DNA of 64,000 bases from Phytophthora sp. 'mugwort' (GCA_033558025.1 JAUCEF010000002.1:744001-808000); one strand, 5' to 3'; positions 24,130 through 36,286 are shown, counted from the stretch's first letter. Translations and numbers: made by a program. Notes: generated from the sequence alone by a model not told the origin.

Positions 24130-25150
24130 CACCATCCAGTATGGCAGGCATGTTGAGCACAGTATTTTTCACTACGTTGTCGACCAGATATTCGTAAGGT
24201 TGGCCTTAAGATCCTCGATTAAAGTCGCTGGGGTATAAAAGAGCTCCCTCTGCGTGATGAATCATATACTCTTGATTGTATTGAGGTCGGGAATCTGCGC
24301 TGGATGCTCCAGCGACTAATTCATTGAGAGAGGCGGCAGTTAGCTTCGCCTTATGATCTGGCGTAGTATCTTGCCCAAAGAGAATCTCTCTAGACACGCA
24401 CAGTGAAAGTTTTGGCAAAGGAAATAACCTTAAGCAAATTCGTCGAGAGTAGTCGCCGTGACCGCCCCTCTCCAGAAATGTAGAGTACGATCTTCATGGG
24501 TCGTCGTAAGAAAACAGACCAGATTCTTCCGTATCGACTTGAATGTAGGTGTCAAACAGCGATTGCCAAACGCCTCATGCGGACTTTGTTACATAGACAT
24601 ACGGTCTGTGGTTCCGCGCAGTACAATTGACACTTCATCGCTGAAGAGCACAGCGCTCCACCACTCTGGAGTTTTGTCTTTATATTTTGGCGGGGATCTG
24701 CCATTCTCAAAGGTGCTTTGGGCTGAGGTATGGCTTCTTTCGCGCCGAGCGACCATACATGTCATTCTCGTGTAAACGGCATCGAGATAGATCGGAATAA
24801 AATTTATGTCCAATCTCTATTTGGACACCTGAGCAGCGATGACAGCGGCGCTAAGAAACAGTTGGTCTATACAGCGCGGACTATGCGACGGTCTTGGCGG
24901 ATATCGGTAATGTGCGGGCGGCCTTGGCGAGGGGCAACGATGCTGACGCCGTTCTTCTGTAGGGTCGACGATAGTTCGGATGCTGCGTCGAGGTATCTCC
25001 AGGAGAGTACATATTTTCCGTTGGCTGGGGCTTGCTTTCCACTTGGTGACGACGCGGCAGCGGGTACTGGTTTCTGGTAGTGCTAGCCATAGCCTCGATC
25101 GAATAACAAGATTGATGTCGCGGGCGAAAGAAGGCACGAAGCGCACCAAT
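24130..25150 (-). pseudogene. Tc1/mariner-type transposase relic
   Basis: On the minus strand, an N-terminal helix-turn-helix-like part (25149-24817, IPRRSIRTIVDP) is followed by a catalytic part at 24813-24589 with WWSAVLFSDEVSIVLRGTTD, the family's W..V.FSDE motif carrying a catalytic Asp. 24418-24206 contains LFGQDTTPDHKAK, the degraded form of the second-Asp motif (FQQDNxPxH). At least two frame breaks and stops separate the parts, so no active transposase can be made. Terminal repeats were not identified. Confidence 0.7.
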
Positions 25151-25899
25151 TCCTAGTCAAGCTTGTCTTGTTCGCACAACTCTAGAGCCACGGAAAATGT
25201 ACGTATACAAATTTCCCTATTATCGTAGCTTCAATGGTATGGTGGCCATTATCATTACTATACCGTGTTTTACACTATCAATGATTAATTTAATGCTAGC
25301 TGGTTCCCCCAGTTAAACAGAAGCGTGCCCAAAGGAGAAAATCTCCTCGCGTAGATTGATACCATGCTCGCCTCTATCTGATAAATATTGATGACATCAC
25401 CACCCCAAAATCGACAAAAAAGGGGTAGCCGCTGACTATTTCCACCTGCTGTATAAACCTTGGTCTTTCTAGTACCGCATTTTAGATCTTTTTTTTTCAC
25501 AACCCGGATGAAGTTGTCTGGTAATTAGGTGAACCCGAGATGTACATGTACCGATGCATTGGTCAACTGCAGCACCGCCATAAATTTGGAAGTTATTGTT
25601 TCGACGCAGTACACAGCAACTAGCTGGAAACGCCGATTTCTATCACTGCGCTAATGACGATGACAGAATATCCAGCCAGCGACGTTTTTTTTCGTAGCAC
25701 CGATATGGAGAATGAAAGTCTCGGGATCTATGTCACCAAACTGAAGAAAATCACTCCCACCAAGCCAAGCATTAACGTGGTAGTGCACGAGATTTTGCAC
25801 AATAATGAAACTTGACGCGCTCGCCTCGTCGAGTTTAAGGCGTGGAGAAACCCATTCTCGCTGCGCTACATTTGAGTCCCTATCAAGGCTCAGTAGAAT

Positions 25900-25935
25900 T
25901 GAATTCTCAAATTGATACTGCTGAGTCAAAACGGA
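25900..25935 (+). repeat. 36-bp direct repeat, copy 1
   Basis: Begins TGAATTCTCAAATTG and recurs at 26613-26648 with one mismatch (T to G at the 27th base). The spacing of 713 bp between copies suggests the ends of a small element or a duplicated fragment. Confidence 0.75.
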
Positions 25936-26612
25936 GTCACGGCATAGGATTCTGAGATTTGGTCATTTCAGGATTTGCGAGTGCGCTGTCCACAGTTCCA
26001 GTTTTCCCAGTCCCTGTGAAGATATGCTCCAGACTTAGCGTGTGGACTGTCTGATGGTACAAGGAAGTTTCACTTGCTTGGCTGTTCATTACGTCGCAGC
26101 TTGAGTAAAGGCATTACAAAGACGCATTCTTATGGCTCTTCAGACCGTGTACGCACAAGTGTTAAGACACCAAATGGATTTCCGCTTTATAATGCAGATG
26201 CGACCAAAGATCATTTTAACGCAGGTAAGCACGTCTGCGGTGTTAACAATGAGTACACCTACCTGATGTGATTTTACCACGTCGTTGCCAAAATCCGTCT
26301 CGCGCTGAAACCGCGGACACAAAACCTGCGCGGGGGGACGAACAGCAGAAGTGTATCGTGGTTTGTACGACCTCCATTTTCCTGATAATAAGGCTGACGT
26401 TTTGGCTCAGAAGGATACGGTCCATTTTGAGTGAGCAAGCACCCAGAGCAAGGCCATTTTCGGGTGTACATGGTCAAGCAATGACTGCAAGGTAGCTGCA
26501 GCCATTGACCAACGTTCTTGGCACCGTCTGGGTTTGTAACGAGCGAATACCCCGAGCAAGACTTCTAATAGAGCCTTCGAGCGGGATTGTACGCAGCACC
26601 GCAGGTTAAAAC

Positions 26613-26648
26613 TGAATTCTCAAATTGATACTGCTGAGGCAAAACGGA
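26613..26648 (+). repeat. 36-bp direct repeat, copy 2
   Basis: Second copy of the repeat at 25900-25935, with one mismatch. It stands just outside the 3' end of the hAT transposase relic. Confidence 0.75.
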
Positions 26649-26692
26649 AAATTCAGGATTTAATTAGCGAGCATTCTCATTAAGCTGGCGAC

Positions 26693-27749
26693 TAATGGCC
26701 TCGACCCTTACACATCTCACAAATATTTGTTCGGTGACAACATGATCGCCGCCTCAAGCGGATCGGGCCCCATGGGTCCGTAAGGATCAGAGAAAAAGCG
26801 CCCGCACTCATTGGACGTCGGTGGGACAAAATTGAGGGTGCCAACGATTCGACTATCGCCTCTTGAACGCTCTGCTAACAAAAGGCGGGCGCTCTCCGGG
26901 CGTTCCAGCTGGCGCTTGGCCATTACCCGGCGAGCTTGAGCATCACGCATGCCGAGCTTTGCTCCGGCGTATGTGTCTCGTAGCGTTTGCAACTTGATGA
27001 TGCCTGACTATAGCGGCTGGTAGATGACGATTGCAGCAGCGGTCCCACACCCAGCTACAGGTACTCTGCAAGCACATGGTCAAACAGAAGGCGGACAGCC
27101 AATAGCGTCCGCGTCGACTTCTGTAACGTTTATGTGACACCGTCCAGCTTCCCTAAGGCCTCACACAGCACCTTAGCGCGCACGCTCTCACGACGAGTCA
27201 GCAGAGAGCATTTCAGGCCCTAATCAGCCACTGAACCGTTGAGTGGCACCATCTTGGTGTATCGCTTGGGCATTGTGTCAGTACTTGACGAGCGAGTGTC
27301 ATTCCGCAACAACAGAGGCAACAGGGTGACCTTGCGAAGCTCGTGCGTCACTTCATCGTAGCAAGCGCTTCATCAGCATGTGGATTCGTGCCAGCAATAA
27401 TTCGTCTGGTGTCAGAAACGCCTTCACCGTTAAGTTGAAGCGGTGACTTGCGCAGCCGAACAGAGGAATTCCATCGACTCGACGAATAATGTACTGATTG
27501 ACGCTGCAACTGTCGCTGACCATAAACAGAACAGCCTCTTACGGTCGTTAAACATGGCAACATGTCAGCAATAAGATGCTTTAAGAGCCCCAAGTCCTCT
27601 TCGTCGGCGACTGGCAAAAACGTCAGCAGTAGGAAGTGGTGCGAGTGAAGTCTAAATCGTCGAAAATGGCGCGTCCGTGCGACCGCCATATTGGTGGGAC
27701 GCACCGCCGTCGTGGACAGCGAGGATGGCGACATATTGGTGGTCACCAC
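26693..27749 (-). pseudogene. hAT-type transposase relic (C-terminal part)
   Basis: Minus strand. 26992-26717 encodes the hAT dimerisation-region signature FVPPTSNECGRFFS, where Pro-Thr-Ser-Asn and Phe-Ser are the most conserved residues of the family C-terminus, preceded by an Arg/Lys-rich helical stretch. 27749-27348 carries more N-terminal sequence (DEEDLGLLKHLIADMLPCL and SSRWNSSVRLRK) consistent with the region upstream of the hAT C-terminus. The two parts are separated by stops and frame changes, and the N-terminal BED finger was not found. Inactive. Confidence 0.6.
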
Positions 27750-29918
27750 ATGTCCACCCGTCGACCACGATACCGAACTTCAGCGGCAGACTTTGGTTAT
27801 GCGACCGGCTACAAGCTGACACAACGGCATGATGTAGCGAATCACCGTCTTCTCGCTGATGTTGCTCATTTTCGTGTAGTGACGAACCAGCTGCGTTTAC
27901 AAAATGAAAACGGCAGCCGTTCCATGACGATTAATCCGACCCACCAAAACATGTTACTCGTTTGCGTGATAATGATGTGTAGACGACGAGCAGTCTCCAC
28001 ATGACGTGCTGTCTCTCGACATCAGTCTCATAGCTTGGATGGAAATGGCGGAGGTGATGCATCAGGTTGGTGAATCCTTACGCGCTGCGGTAGGTACGGC
28101 TGCAACAATTGCAAACAAACTTGCTCGTGGAATAGGGCGGGGTAAATGTTGCGGTTCGAGAGATGCATGGCGGGCAACTGGTATTGGAACTGTTGAGGTT
28201 GGGAGAGTGCATGTAAAATGCAATATGAGCTGCTCGTGATGGTCTATAAGGCTCTCAGCAATGGTTGGCGCGAAGGACAACTACAATTTTATCATCAAGG
28301 TTTTTGCTGGCTTGGCGCCAATTCAAATTTGAATTGGTTCAGAATTGACGAATGAATTTAAAGCCAATTCATAGCTACGTTAAACAAATCCGAGTTAATG
28401 TTTTCGTAATTATTTGTTATGGAGCCCTGGCCCTTGCGCCTCCCACTCTATTGCGACCTTCTTCATCTCTGCTGACATCGAATGTTGTGGAGGCAAGCGA
28501 ATAGCGCTACTCCTTCGTAGCGGTACATATTGTGCAAAGCTGCTGGTCATCACGCGAACGCGCCATGTACCCTCATTGGACGTGGCAGCGCGAGAGGACT
28601 CCGATGAGCGGAAGCAGGTAGGCATGGCAGTGCCAGATATTCTGGTCGATATTGCGCTTCAAGTCGGGCTGGAGCATCGTATCTTGCGGTAAATGGTTTA
28701 CTCGAATGTCCACGGCTAAGGCGGCGCCAGTGTAGAGCATGTTCCTGTGTGTAAGCCGGTGGTCGTAGAATAGGTAACATTTATTGCTGCAATGTTACTG
28801 TCCAAGATGCAAGTTATGATCGTGCTGTCCAGTCTTTGTGACGCCTACCAACAGAATAGTGTAGCTTCACTGGTAGGGCAACCGTTGAGGCGCTTTACCT
28901 CCACAGACTGTCTGGGCGGCCTTCTCACCAGTATTTTGTGAGCAGAAGTCGAGCACGATTGGTAACGCTAGCACAGGTATCGAGAGAGGCAAAGAAAGAT
29001 TTATCATTACATTAAAATTACTGTAGCTACCGGACTCCATGTGCCACCACGAATTTCATGCTACCTTTGTGATAAGAACAACCAGGGATACTCTACCTGT
29101 CCTGGAAGGGCTGGCGTAAAAGATGTATAACATACTGCAGCTTCGTGTAGGATGAAGTAGCATTTCTTAAGACGTGGCGCTAAAAGATCATGACTAGTAT
29201 TTGTGGGTTCGATTCAAATATATGGAGCGAATGAACCGCTGCTCAGCCGATCGTAAAGAATGAAAGTCATCGTGTTTAGGGTAGAATATTTATCGGGTTG
29301 TCTGCGGATATGGTCTAAATTTCGGAACAAGGTTTCTCCCGTATTTTACGGATATATTACCAATCATTCGGTCGAATTTACAAATCCGTAAAATAACCAC
29401 GGCGCGCGACCAGGGGTTGAAAGCATTTTACTAGCAGTGGCGACAGCGTCGAAGACGCTTTTCACTGTAGCGTTGTCAAATATCCTTTGATCAGTTTGAA
29501 ACTCACCGGCTGGAGAGATCAACCACATGGCCACAAATGCAGTTTCCCATCCGTTTCCTTTCGCAAAGCCTTTGATGCTGTATATTCCTTTTTTATTGCG
29601 TCGCAACCCTTGTGACCTTTTGACCCAGTAGCAATGGCTAACTCTACCTGTACACATCTATAAACTGTCAGAAGTGACGCCTATTAATTTATGTGATTGT
29701 ACCGTTTTAGTATTTTCGCCTGGACAAATCGGGGTTGGAGCCGGATAAAAATAGTCCGGAAAGTCACATTTCAGCATTACATGGGATGCCACTGAAGGAT
29801 GACTGTGGGAAGACAGCTCGGCGAGAAGATGAAGATGCCGCCGTGATGGAGCTCTCACTGCAGGTGAAAGTACGATATTCTCGCTCTCCAGGCTAATTTT
29901 CGTGCTGATCACGGGGTT
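27750..29918. other. Repeat-type spacer, no gene recognised
   Basis: About 2.2 kb with only short, overlapping open frames on both strands (for example 28410-28780 minus, 29364-29657 minus). None shows a family motif. It contains a perfect 20-bp palindrome at 28318-28337. It may hold the unrecognisable N-terminal part of the hAT relic. Confidence 0.35.
28318..28337. repeat. Perfect 20-bp palindrome
   Basis: CCAATTCAAATTTGAATTGG equals its own reverse complement. AT-rich, no spacer; near-copies of CCAATTCA recur within 40 bp downstream (AGCCAATTCAT near 28365). Confidence 0.8.
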
Positions 29919-30700
29919 GTGCCGCGAAAAGAGTCTATTACGAACAAAGGGGCACATTTGCTTAGTCAATCTCATAAGACGTGTGGTGAAGTTTGGTCTA
30001 CTTTTCGATCTCATGGTACTGTTGTGGTTGCTGCTCCTCCTGGAAATCGAAGTGACCGTATGACTAGACTGCCTCAATCGACGATAATGCTGCAGATGGT
30101 TCGTAATTTCATTCAGAGTAGATGTGAAACCAGAACGCGGACTACAGCCAAAGATGTCCTGCATCTGTTAGCAGAACAGAATTATTTGGCTGTGGAAAGT
30201 ACTAAAATCGACAGTACGAAAGCCGCTTTGCGGACAGTACAACGCTTTGGGAACCAACATGGATACACTAGAGGGGAACACAAAGGCAAGTCGTTGAAGT
30301 TGTCACCTGCTACGACTTGGCGCGAGCTGAATATGTGTAGAAATGACAAGCAGTGAAATTGTATCGCGTCGCGTTGTGTACCTCGCCGAAAGCAGCACTA
30401 CAAACGCCACAATGATTCGCTACTCGATCCTACTGATGACTTATCTGTCAAAGCCAAACACAAAGGCAGACGACTCTGCTTTATCGCAGCAATTATTGAT
30501 AAAGACCGCACTGTGAGCGATGAAGACTGTACTGAGACACAGTGCGCGCATCTCCTGACAGAGACTGTCGATATTTTTGAAGGTGGAAATCAGATGGCAG
30601 ATTATCACGGCATGTTCTACCACGATTATTTCGTGAATTGGATGGGTACATTGTTAAAGGTGCTGTATAGTTTGCAGTGGTCAAAGTGCACACACGACTA
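29919..30700 (+). pseudogene. DDE transposase relic (Tc1/IS630-like, oomycete type), truncated
   Basis: 29919-30356 encodes an N-terminal domain (MLQMVRNFIQSRCETRTRTT, then AKDVLHLLAEQNYLAV) with helix-turn-helix-like spacing. After a stop and frame change, 30440-30700 continues with KGRRLCFIAAIIDKDRTVSD and, in the same frame, LLTETVDIFEGGNQMADYHG and MFYHDYFVNWMGTLLKVL, a conserved stretch of oomycete DDE transposases leading into the second catalytic Asp. The sequence stops matching near 30700, before that motif, so the 3' part is lost. Confidence 0.6.
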
Positions 30701-31279
30701 GTGAGCACCTATGCTCGGGTCGCGTACAACGCAAGTCGTACGGATTCCAAGCGGCGGGTTGCCTCTGGTCGGCATATGGGCTAAGTATCCATGGTTAGCA
30801 CTCAAATACTAATTATCACTGATTATCACTGTGATGTTGGAGGAAGCATAATTTAGTACTGAAGAGTATGTGGTGATCTGGACCTTGTGAGACATCCCTA
30901 ATTACTAGCATTAGACACACTAGGCTAAGGGGGGTTGCCTGTTCCTTGCACTTTGCCGAAGGGCTCACAGTTCGCCTGCTGGTGAAGGCACCAGTCATCG
31001 GATCGTCCTATAAAATATTGGAGGGGAAAGCTCTAGAACTTATCGATTTTAGGATAATTTAAATCATCAGCTAGCGTCTTCTATGGGCTTTAATTGATCC
31101 CTGCTAAATCTCTTCTACTTCAGAGGCTCAACCAGTTTCGTGCACATTATATACTTGCGGTTTGTAGGAGCTGTACTTCTAGAAGCTGATATCATGAAGC
31201 GACCATCGCCCCTTCAAAATGCATAAATCGAGTGAGGCATCATTTTCCACGATGAACCCGTTCATATAGGTTCTATCTA
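30701..31279. other. Spacer, no gene recognised
   Basis: No convincing ORF or motif. Lies between the ends of two decayed transposons transcribed toward each other. Confidence 0.4.
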
Positions 31280-32704
31280 CACGATCGCTTCCGTGACGAT
31301 GTCGTCTCCGACGTGCTTGTACTGATTCTTCGGCTTCGGGGTTGGTGACGGCTTTGCTGAAGCCAGCGTCGCGAAGATCTCTCTCGTGAGAAGCCTTCCA
31401 CCGATGGTCACCGTCTTCCTTGCTCGGCTGCGCTTGCTGGCAGCGTGAGCATCTCTTTCTGGACCGTGTCCTTGATCGTCAACTACTCTGCAAGCTTGGT
31501 GACTTCGGGGGTGCTGTTGCGAAGGAAGCTCCCAGCCGCTCCGCCATCTTCAACTTGCTGAGTGGGTACAGACCGCATCCTCGAACCCGGCTTTGATGTT
31601 GTCCTCGAAGTTGCGCAAGCTTCCACGTCGTTCAAGCCATGCATATAGTCTCTCCTTTACTCAGGGAGCAACCGCCGCCATTGCCCATGAAGATGTCCGC
31701 TTGCCGCTTAATGCAAGCCTTGAACATGCTGAAGTCAGCAACATCCAAGCGTTGCAGCAAGTGGGTAGCATTAGCAGGAAATAGGACCAGCAGCACGCTA
31801 ATCTTTTCGGCTGCTTTAACTACTTCGCCGCAATAGTGCGAAGAACAGACGTCAATAAGCAGTACCAAAGGTCGCTTAATCGGCGTTGGGACACTCGCCG
31901 CGAAAACCTGCAACCACGACACGAAAAGCGTCGTGTTCATGAACCCCGAGCTGGTGGTGGTAACGGTCACGCCGGGGATGTTGCACCTCTCGATCATGTC
32001 CAACTTCAACGTGACGCCCGGCAAGATGAAAAGCGGGGGCACCACCAAGCCTTCAGCGCTACCGCACGGTCAAATGGAACACGGTGGACAAGTCCGTGTG
32101 GCACATGTCGCGAGAGCCGCGCACGCAACTACGCGCTTGCTGTCCTTGTTGGTGCTGAAGGCAGACTCGTCCATATTGAACAGCCTTGCTGCCAGCGATC
32201 TTGCCCTCAACGATCACCTTGCACAGCGACGTGAACAACGTAGTGGTGTCGGCCATGGTGACCTGTTGCGAGCCTTCGTGATGGACTCGGACGTCCGACC
32301 GGTGAGAACAGGATGGCGCTCAAGGAAGCGGTGATACCAGCCTTGACCGAGCGTGGTGCCGGTCGTCAAGGCATAGATGCCGCCCGCCTTCTGGATTATC
32401 TCCTGGCGCTTGGCTGTGAAGCCAACGCACTGCCGGCCGATGACCCACTCCACCAGACTCTGCTCGGCTTCTGGATGAAGAGCTGGCGGTGGACCACGGC
32501 GCAATGGCGCCACCGGTTTTCCTTGCCTGGCCTTGGCCACCCAGTTGCCCAGAGTGCGGTAGTGAATACGCGATTGCTTGCTGCGGTCGGTGCGTGCTCC
32601 CCACTGAGGTCTCGGCGCACGGCCGCAAGGAGTTCGTCGTTAGTGTAGGTCGGCATGGCGTTGGTGATCGTGGTGCTGCTGCTTGGCGTGCGCTTTCGGA
32701 ACAA
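31280..32704 (-). pseudogene. Pogo/Tigger-like (DDE_1) transposase relic
   Basis: Minus strand, in order. 32660-32540 holds a psq-type helix-turn-helix (YTNDELLAAVRRDLSG). 32540-32214 holds a CENP-B-type DNA-binding domain (SLVEWVIGRQCVGFTAKRQE). 32048-31632 holds the DDE_1 catalytic core: PPLFILPGVTLK, then PLVLLIDVCSSHY with the second catalytic Asp, then FPANATHLLQRLDVADFSMF, containing the LLQPLD-type motif with its Asp. The three parts are in different frames, so it is inactive, but it is the best-preserved DNA transposon in the window and its motifs are nearly unbroken. A C-terminal tail can be followed across stops to about 31280. Terminal inverted repeats were not recognised. Confidence 0.8.
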
Positions 32705-32868
32705 CTGGCCGTGATACCAGTTGGTAGAGGCTTTGCGCTATTACCAATCACGCGCGCGCTCGCTCAGCTACAAGCGATCATTGACTTATATTCGTTATGC
32801 ATGAAACTGGTCAAGTGAACGAAACTGGCATTTTCCCATACTTCTATTCCTCACAAAATCCAGCAATG

Positions 32869-33318
32869 CATACTTCTCTGGTCCACCATAGTATGGCATT
32901 GAGGTTTTATGTGGACCACATAGGGTCATTATAACCAATCCAAATGCATTGTTCTGCTATAACTGCCATTTATCAGCATAGCACATGAAAAAACTCGTTT
33001 CCAAATAGACACATTGAGACTTGTTTCAACCGTTTAATTTGGTCGTACCAATTTTGCGTACGCATTATACTTAGCCCAACTACAATCTCTAAATAGGTGA
33101 GGAATTAGGACAAAAAAGCTACTAGCATTAGAATTTGTTGACTCCAAACGTCAAACTATCTTCTTCTACGCTCACTATAATTAGCTCAGAAACATGTTTT
33201 TGGCTCGCTAGAGGAACACCATTCATTTGGTGTGGTTTTTGTATAAACCCTATGACAAATAATGAATTTATTGCAAAAATTATGAAGTGGCCATACTATG
33301 GTGGACCAGAGAAGTATG
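32869..33318. mobile_element. 450-bp MITE-like element with 29-bp perfect terminal inverted repeats
   Basis: The left arm 32869-32897 and right arm 33290-33318 are exact reverse complements over 29 bp, starting CATACTTCTCTGGTCC. Inside the arms, weaker inverted similarity continues (CATAGGGT and CCAAATG motifs on both sides), suggesting an originally longer terminal repeat. A TA dinucleotide sits two bases in from each outer end (32871-32872 and 33315-33316), so the true ends may be at TA target sites, as for Tc1/mariner or pogo-derived MITEs. The AT-rich interior has no coding capacity. It lies 165 bp from the pogo relic, a possible source of transposase. Confidence 0.8.
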
Positions 33319-33949
33319 ATATTTGTTCCGTGTCGATAGCTAAAACGAAATTATTCCATTGGTATACACCGATCTGCAGCAAACCAGCTGCTGCCGTAGC
33401 CATCTATATCGATCGGCCAACAGCAGCGGTGATATTTTCTACTACCAACCACATCCTTGCCTACAAGCATCTGGTCTACGTACCCCATGTACTCGGTTGC
33501 AACCTTCAGCCGCCATTTATCAATTAGCCCGGACCAATGAGACGCAGAAGCCATATCTCCATTCCGAGCCAGCGTACAGTGGAAGCGTTTCCAGCTGACG
33601 AAGTGTCACGGCTCCAGCAACAAGATCACCTATCGATGTAGCTACTACCGCCGCGGGCGCAAGGCGAGCCGTCCGTATCCTCGAGATTCGGTTCCCCCAC
33701 TCATATGATGGCGAGATCATCGTCATCTCGTCGGATGATTCAAGCGAAACAGAGTCGACTCCAGCGTCTACGCCTTTGCCCGGCCAATGTTGTCCAAGTC
33801 AACGCTCAAGGTTGTCTAATTTTAGATTGGGCGAGCTCGAGATACCCAAGTTAAGCAGTGCAACCCTTCGTTCGACAATCGAAGTTGCCTAATCTTCAAT
33901 CAAAGTTGGCATCGACGTACGCCTACACAGACACTTACGTGCCGTACAC
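33319..33949. other. Spacer, no gene recognised
   Basis: Short ORFs only. CTTCGATTGTCGAACG-like short repeats near 33865 and homologous runs (AAGTTGCCTAATCTT / AAGGTTGTCTAATTTT) hint at decayed terminal sequences of the adjacent IS630-like relic. Confidence 0.35.
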
Positions 33950-35109
33950 CATGTCCTCGAAGCGAATCGCAGCGTTGAGGAACTTAGTGGCGTGGAGCTC
34001 CATCCTCTGGGCTATGCGTTGCGTGATCCTGGGCATGTTCACATGCGCGGCGCGCTCGAGAAGTTGCATGCGCGCCTCAGTCTTCGTGATCGGCTCGCCG
34101 TTGCTGATCAGCACAGGGTTCAGCTCTCCTCTCTTGCCAAAGCCAGGTACTGCTTTAATTGAGCTTTCAGATAGCTGAAGCAGTTCTCTATCGGGTTACA
34201 CATTGGGATGCACGGCCGCAAGCACAACTGGCGCAGCTCGTCATGGGAGGGCACGAGCACCTCGGTCCGCGAGTGCGCCGGTGCACTATCGAAAACGATC
34301 ACGATGTTCTTGCCCTCGTACTCGTACTCGTAAACGTCTGACTCTTTGATGACTTGGTACAGTTCCTAACGAAGTCTACGTTGTTCTGCATCTTGATGCT
34401 TTAACGGTGCGTGCGGTAAGCCACAACACCATACGCGGAGGAAACCGCACATTAAATCTGTAAACTGGGACCTTTGGACGCCGGCATATTTTCGATCGAT
34501 CGCATACCCTTCTAAGATCTGCCTCGCGTACGCTTGGCGTACAGGTTGTAGTTAGTCTCATCAAAGTACACTATCAAGTCTCCTTGGTCTTGGTACTTGA
34601 CCAGTGCCTCGGCGAAGAGCTTTCTTTTCTCCTTATTGATATCGCTGTTGCAAGTCGTCGACCCGACGCGAGTCTACGCACAGAACGGGCATATTAACAC
34701 AGTAGCAGAGCCGGTTAGAATTCACAACCAATAACAACGTACTGAAATGAAATGCATCACCTGCTTTATCGCGAAGAGCATGCCGGTCAGGTGACGAGAG
34801 CTCGTCGCGTCCGATAGCGTCACCGTGAAGTCGCCCAGAACCATGGCCTTCAACGCGCCGGGTGTGTACGCGTAGCGCTCGTATCCAGAGCTCGTGGACC
34901 GCCTCTATTTCAGGTGTGACCTTGGCAGCTCTCGCTTCGCCTCGCGGAAGATTGTCCACGCGGCCGTGGTTCACGAGATACGCCGCCGTGGTGCGCGGGA
35001 ATCCGTTATTCCGGGCGACAGCCCGCCCGTCCCCACCGCAGTTGAAGACTTCGAGGACGCGGAGGCATTCTTGCGGCGCGTGGTGCTTGAGTGTCGACTG
35101 GGAGGGCAT
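33950..35109 (-). pseudogene. IS630/Tc1-like transposase relic, complete in extent
   Basis: Minus strand. 35109-34880 encodes the N-terminal HTH (MPSQSTLKHHAPQECL, then VFNCGGDGRAVARNNGFPRT). After a frame change, sequence of the MVLGDFTVTLSDATSSRHLT type continues. YFDETNYNLY near 34575-34545 carries the first catalytic Asp. 34302-34120 encodes VFDSAPAHSRTE (second Asp) and CNPIENCFSYLKAQLKQY (the catalytic Glu). So the D-D-E triad survives in pieces, but at least three frameshifts or stops separate them. The plus-strand fragment at 36929-37290 is a relative. Confidence 0.75.
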
Positions 35110-35339
35110 CTTCGCGGTGTTAGGCGAATTCAGAAGTGAGGCCGCACGGCGCGCCGCGTGCACACGTAGTCTCTATCCATTCATTAAGTTTCGCACGCGC
35201 GAGAATTCTCGGCTTGCCTCTCAAATCGATTTTGACGACTTTGATTGTGGATTTGTCACTTTTATTGCAAATACGATAGTGATACAGCTAATATTGGGCA
35301 CCCTGCTGTCGCCCAAAACAAAAAATGCCAACTTTGGAC

Positions 35340-35410
35340 GCGGAAATGACAAGATTGGCCGGGCAAAGGTGTAGTAGATTGGACGGGCAAAGGTGTAGTA
35401 GATTGGACGT
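35340..35410 (+). repeat. Short tandem duplication at the MULE 5' edge
   Basis: A ~27-bp unit (GATTGG.CGGGCAAAGGTGTAGTA) occurs twice in tandem with a third partial copy at 35403-35410. Just outside the Mutator-like relic; may be part of its terminal region. Confidence 0.6.
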
Positions 35411-36286
35411 TCGGGATATGGGTCGGCGAATGGCGGATGAGACAGATGGGTTGGCCTTGCAGCAAGTGATCGCATTACCGTCGCAAATCTGGAACCATAT
35501 TCGAGCGCGGTTCGTAATTGACGAGATGACGGGAGTGTTTCCGCGCAAACAAGTAATCAGCTGTGTGTACCGCGTGCGAAGGGATCATTTCGGTGAATCA
35601 ATCCATGGCCAGCTTCCTTGTATCAGGCTCGTGATAATCTCCAAATTTTTCCATTCAATTTCTCTTACGCTGGAGAAGCCCGCGCAGAACGTGTGTAGGA
35701 TGCGGAAGCCCTGCCTTAATCCGACTTCTAACGTACGCCGACGTTTCGCGGTTCGTTGACGGGGCTTTGTACTGTATGCCGTCATCCTTCTACCAGTGTG
35801 TCGTCGTCATGGTTTACGACCGAGGCTCGCGTTGCTACATTCCAACAATATGGTGCAAACGTGAATGGAGCTCTGGCACGTGCTCCACTGCGTACAGGTG
35901 GCAACCGGCATGAATATGCTCCCGAGTACCATTTGTGCAACTTCGAGCATACTCTCATCAACGCTGTTCGTGACCATGTTTCCCGACAGCGCCATTGTGA
36001 ACTGTTATTTCACTTGAAGCAACTCATTCGGCGACAAATGCAGAAGCTACACATCCCGACTGGCGAAATCTCGGTGACAATGGGGCGTGGAATTCTGGAT
36101 TTGTTGTCAATTCTTCCTCATGAACACATCGACCCGCAGGGAATCCACCATGAGATTAGTCGACAGAATGCCGACTTAGAAAGGCGAGGTTACGACTACA
36201 GCGATGACAAGTGGAACTCCTTCTGGCAATACTTTCGGCGAACCTGTCTGGGTATGTATCCACCCAAGCTTTGGAACGTGCGATGA
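35410..36286 (+). pseudogene. Mutator-like (MULE) transposase relic
   Basis: 35434-35640 encodes an N-terminal MULE-type segment (QIWNHIRARF and QVISCVYRVRRDHFGESIHG). After a break, 35830-36286 encodes the later part of the catalytic region: HLCNFEHTLINAVRDHV, then LLFHLKQLIRRQMQKLHIP, then DDKWNSFWQYFRRTCLGMYP and PKLWNVR. CNFE...A.I.AV and LFHLKQ correspond to the family's second-Asp region and its downstream CH/FHFKQ motif, with the Cys-His partly changed. The middle, including the first catalytic Asp, is missing or unreadable, so it is inactive. Confidence 0.65.

Larger units (their letters stand above)
25151..26692. other. Repeat-rich spacer, no gene recognised
   Basis: Small ORFs (for example 25651-25929 minus, 26074-26271 plus) carry no known motif. 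The region contains one copy of a 36-bp direct repeat at 25900-25935; the second copy is at 26613-26648. Probably decayed repeat DNA between the Tc1 and hAT relics. Confidence 0.4.

Noticed and set aside
29658..30164. 168-codon minus-strand ORF over the DDE relic
   Set aside because: Antisense to transposase sequence; no own motif.
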